A stretch of DNA of 64,000 nucleotides from Methanobrevibacter gottschalkii DSM 11977 (lineage in GTDB: Archaea > Methanobacteriota > Methanobacteria > Methanobacteriales > Methanobacteriaceae): contig NZ_RKRG01000002.1 of the NCBI RefSeq assembly GCF_003814835.1, positions 434,001 through 498,000 of the forward strand, read 5' to 3'. The translations under genes and the position numbers were made by a program. This document shows positions 63,709 through 64,000 of this stretch, piece after piece. Positions within the stretch are counted from its first letter, which is position 1. Each line of letters starts with the position of its first letter. The notes below the pieces were generated by a model. That model was not told the DNA's origin. It did not search any database and saw nothing but the letters and a program-made list of their open reading frames with translations.

Positions 63709-64000
63709 TGAAAGTATGGATAGATATTTCAAATGCACCTCATGTTAGGTTTTTTAAGAATGTTATTAAGTATCTAGAAGCTGAAGGTGAGGATGTAATC
63801 GTTACAGCAAGGCAATTTGGTGATATCCATAAATTAATGGAAATGTATGATATTGATTTCATTTCTGTTGGTAAACATGGTGTAAGCTTATATGATAAGC
63901 TTAAAGAAAGCACTTCAAGAGTTTATAATCTTGTTGATGTGATTCATGATGAAAATGTGGATGTTGCACTTAGCAAGCATTCAATTGAACTTCCAAGAAT
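63709..64000 (+). CDS. DUF354 family protein, N-terminal part
   Basis: The gene continues beyond the window; ~97 residues are visible. The start MKVWIDISNAPHVRFFKNVI, seen as WIDISNAPHVRFF, then EDVIVTARQF and SVGKHG, matches DUF354, a glycosyltransferase-like family in archaea. GGTGAT lies 3 nt before the ATG, which is 16 nt after the hypB stop. Its link to hydrogenase maturation is probably only positional. Confidence 0.75.

Overview
The window is from an AT-rich methanogenic archaeon of the order Methanobacteriales, most likely a Methanobrevibacter-type organism. The evidence is the archaeal ribosomal proteins L37e and L40e, an Sm-like RNA-binding protein, geranylgeranylglyceryl phosphate synthase for ether lipids, ArfB and hydrogenase maturation proteins. 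Further support comes from the HerA-NurA and Mre11-Rad50 end-resection machines, AGGTGAT-type ribosome binding sites and T-rich terminators. I saw no tRNA or rRNA genes, no CRISPR array, no insertion sequence and no prophage.

Layout. Positions 1-6.1 kb hold the tail of a DUF262/DUF1524 (GmrSD-type) restriction-like protein, a sugar N-acetyltransferase, three rubredoxins in tandem, ArfB, a PUA protein, an orphan Panacea-domain protein and the LSm-L37e pair. Positions 6.3-12 kb carry a POT peptide transporter, a B6 kinase with a 2-hydroxyacid dehydrogenase, a pirin, and two diverged tandem paralogues. Positions 12-31.4 kb are almost all + strand: RNase III, MetX-CBS, AzlCD, an HTH regulator with two DUF4013 membrane proteins, asparagine synthetase, a GatC/ACT/homoserine dehydrogenase/ApgM cluster, transporters and enzymes, CTP synthase, a prepilin peptidase with its class III pilin-like substrate, and Dph6. 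Positions 31.4-42.4 kb hold CoA biosynthesis, a YprB/MrfB-like exonuclease with an alpha-helical repeat protein, molybdopterin genes (including a small membrane ORF), NMN adenylyltransferase, Tsr3 and L40e. Positions 42.5-50 kb hold GGGP synthase and then nurA-herA and mre11-rad50. Positions 50-54.5 kb hold an MTH538/TIR-like protein, a Mur-type ligase, a VanW-like surface protein, a nucleotidyltransferase and a DUF169 protein. Positions 54.5-61.3 kb hold an AddAB-like nuclease-helicase pair and an MrfA/Hrq1-like helicase with fused TPRs. The end holds an aldo/keto reductase, hypA-hypB and a partial DUF354 gene.

How it fits together. DNA-end processing and repair dominate the right half: NurA-HerA, Mre11-Rad50, an AddAB-like pair, and both halves of a MrfAB-like excision pair. 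A 13-bp element, TTTTCAAATGCTC, occurs exactly four times between genes. Each copy has the same orientation relative to a downstream gene: mre11-rad50, the UvrD-like helicase operon, the Panacea gene, and a small gene of unknown function. Three of the four copies lie 61-64 nt before the start codon. This looks like an operator of an undescribed repair or stress regulon and is the observation I would follow up first.

Limits. All functions come from reading motifs and remembered family features; no database search was run. Start codons were chosen from ribosome binding sites and family length, and several are non-ATG.
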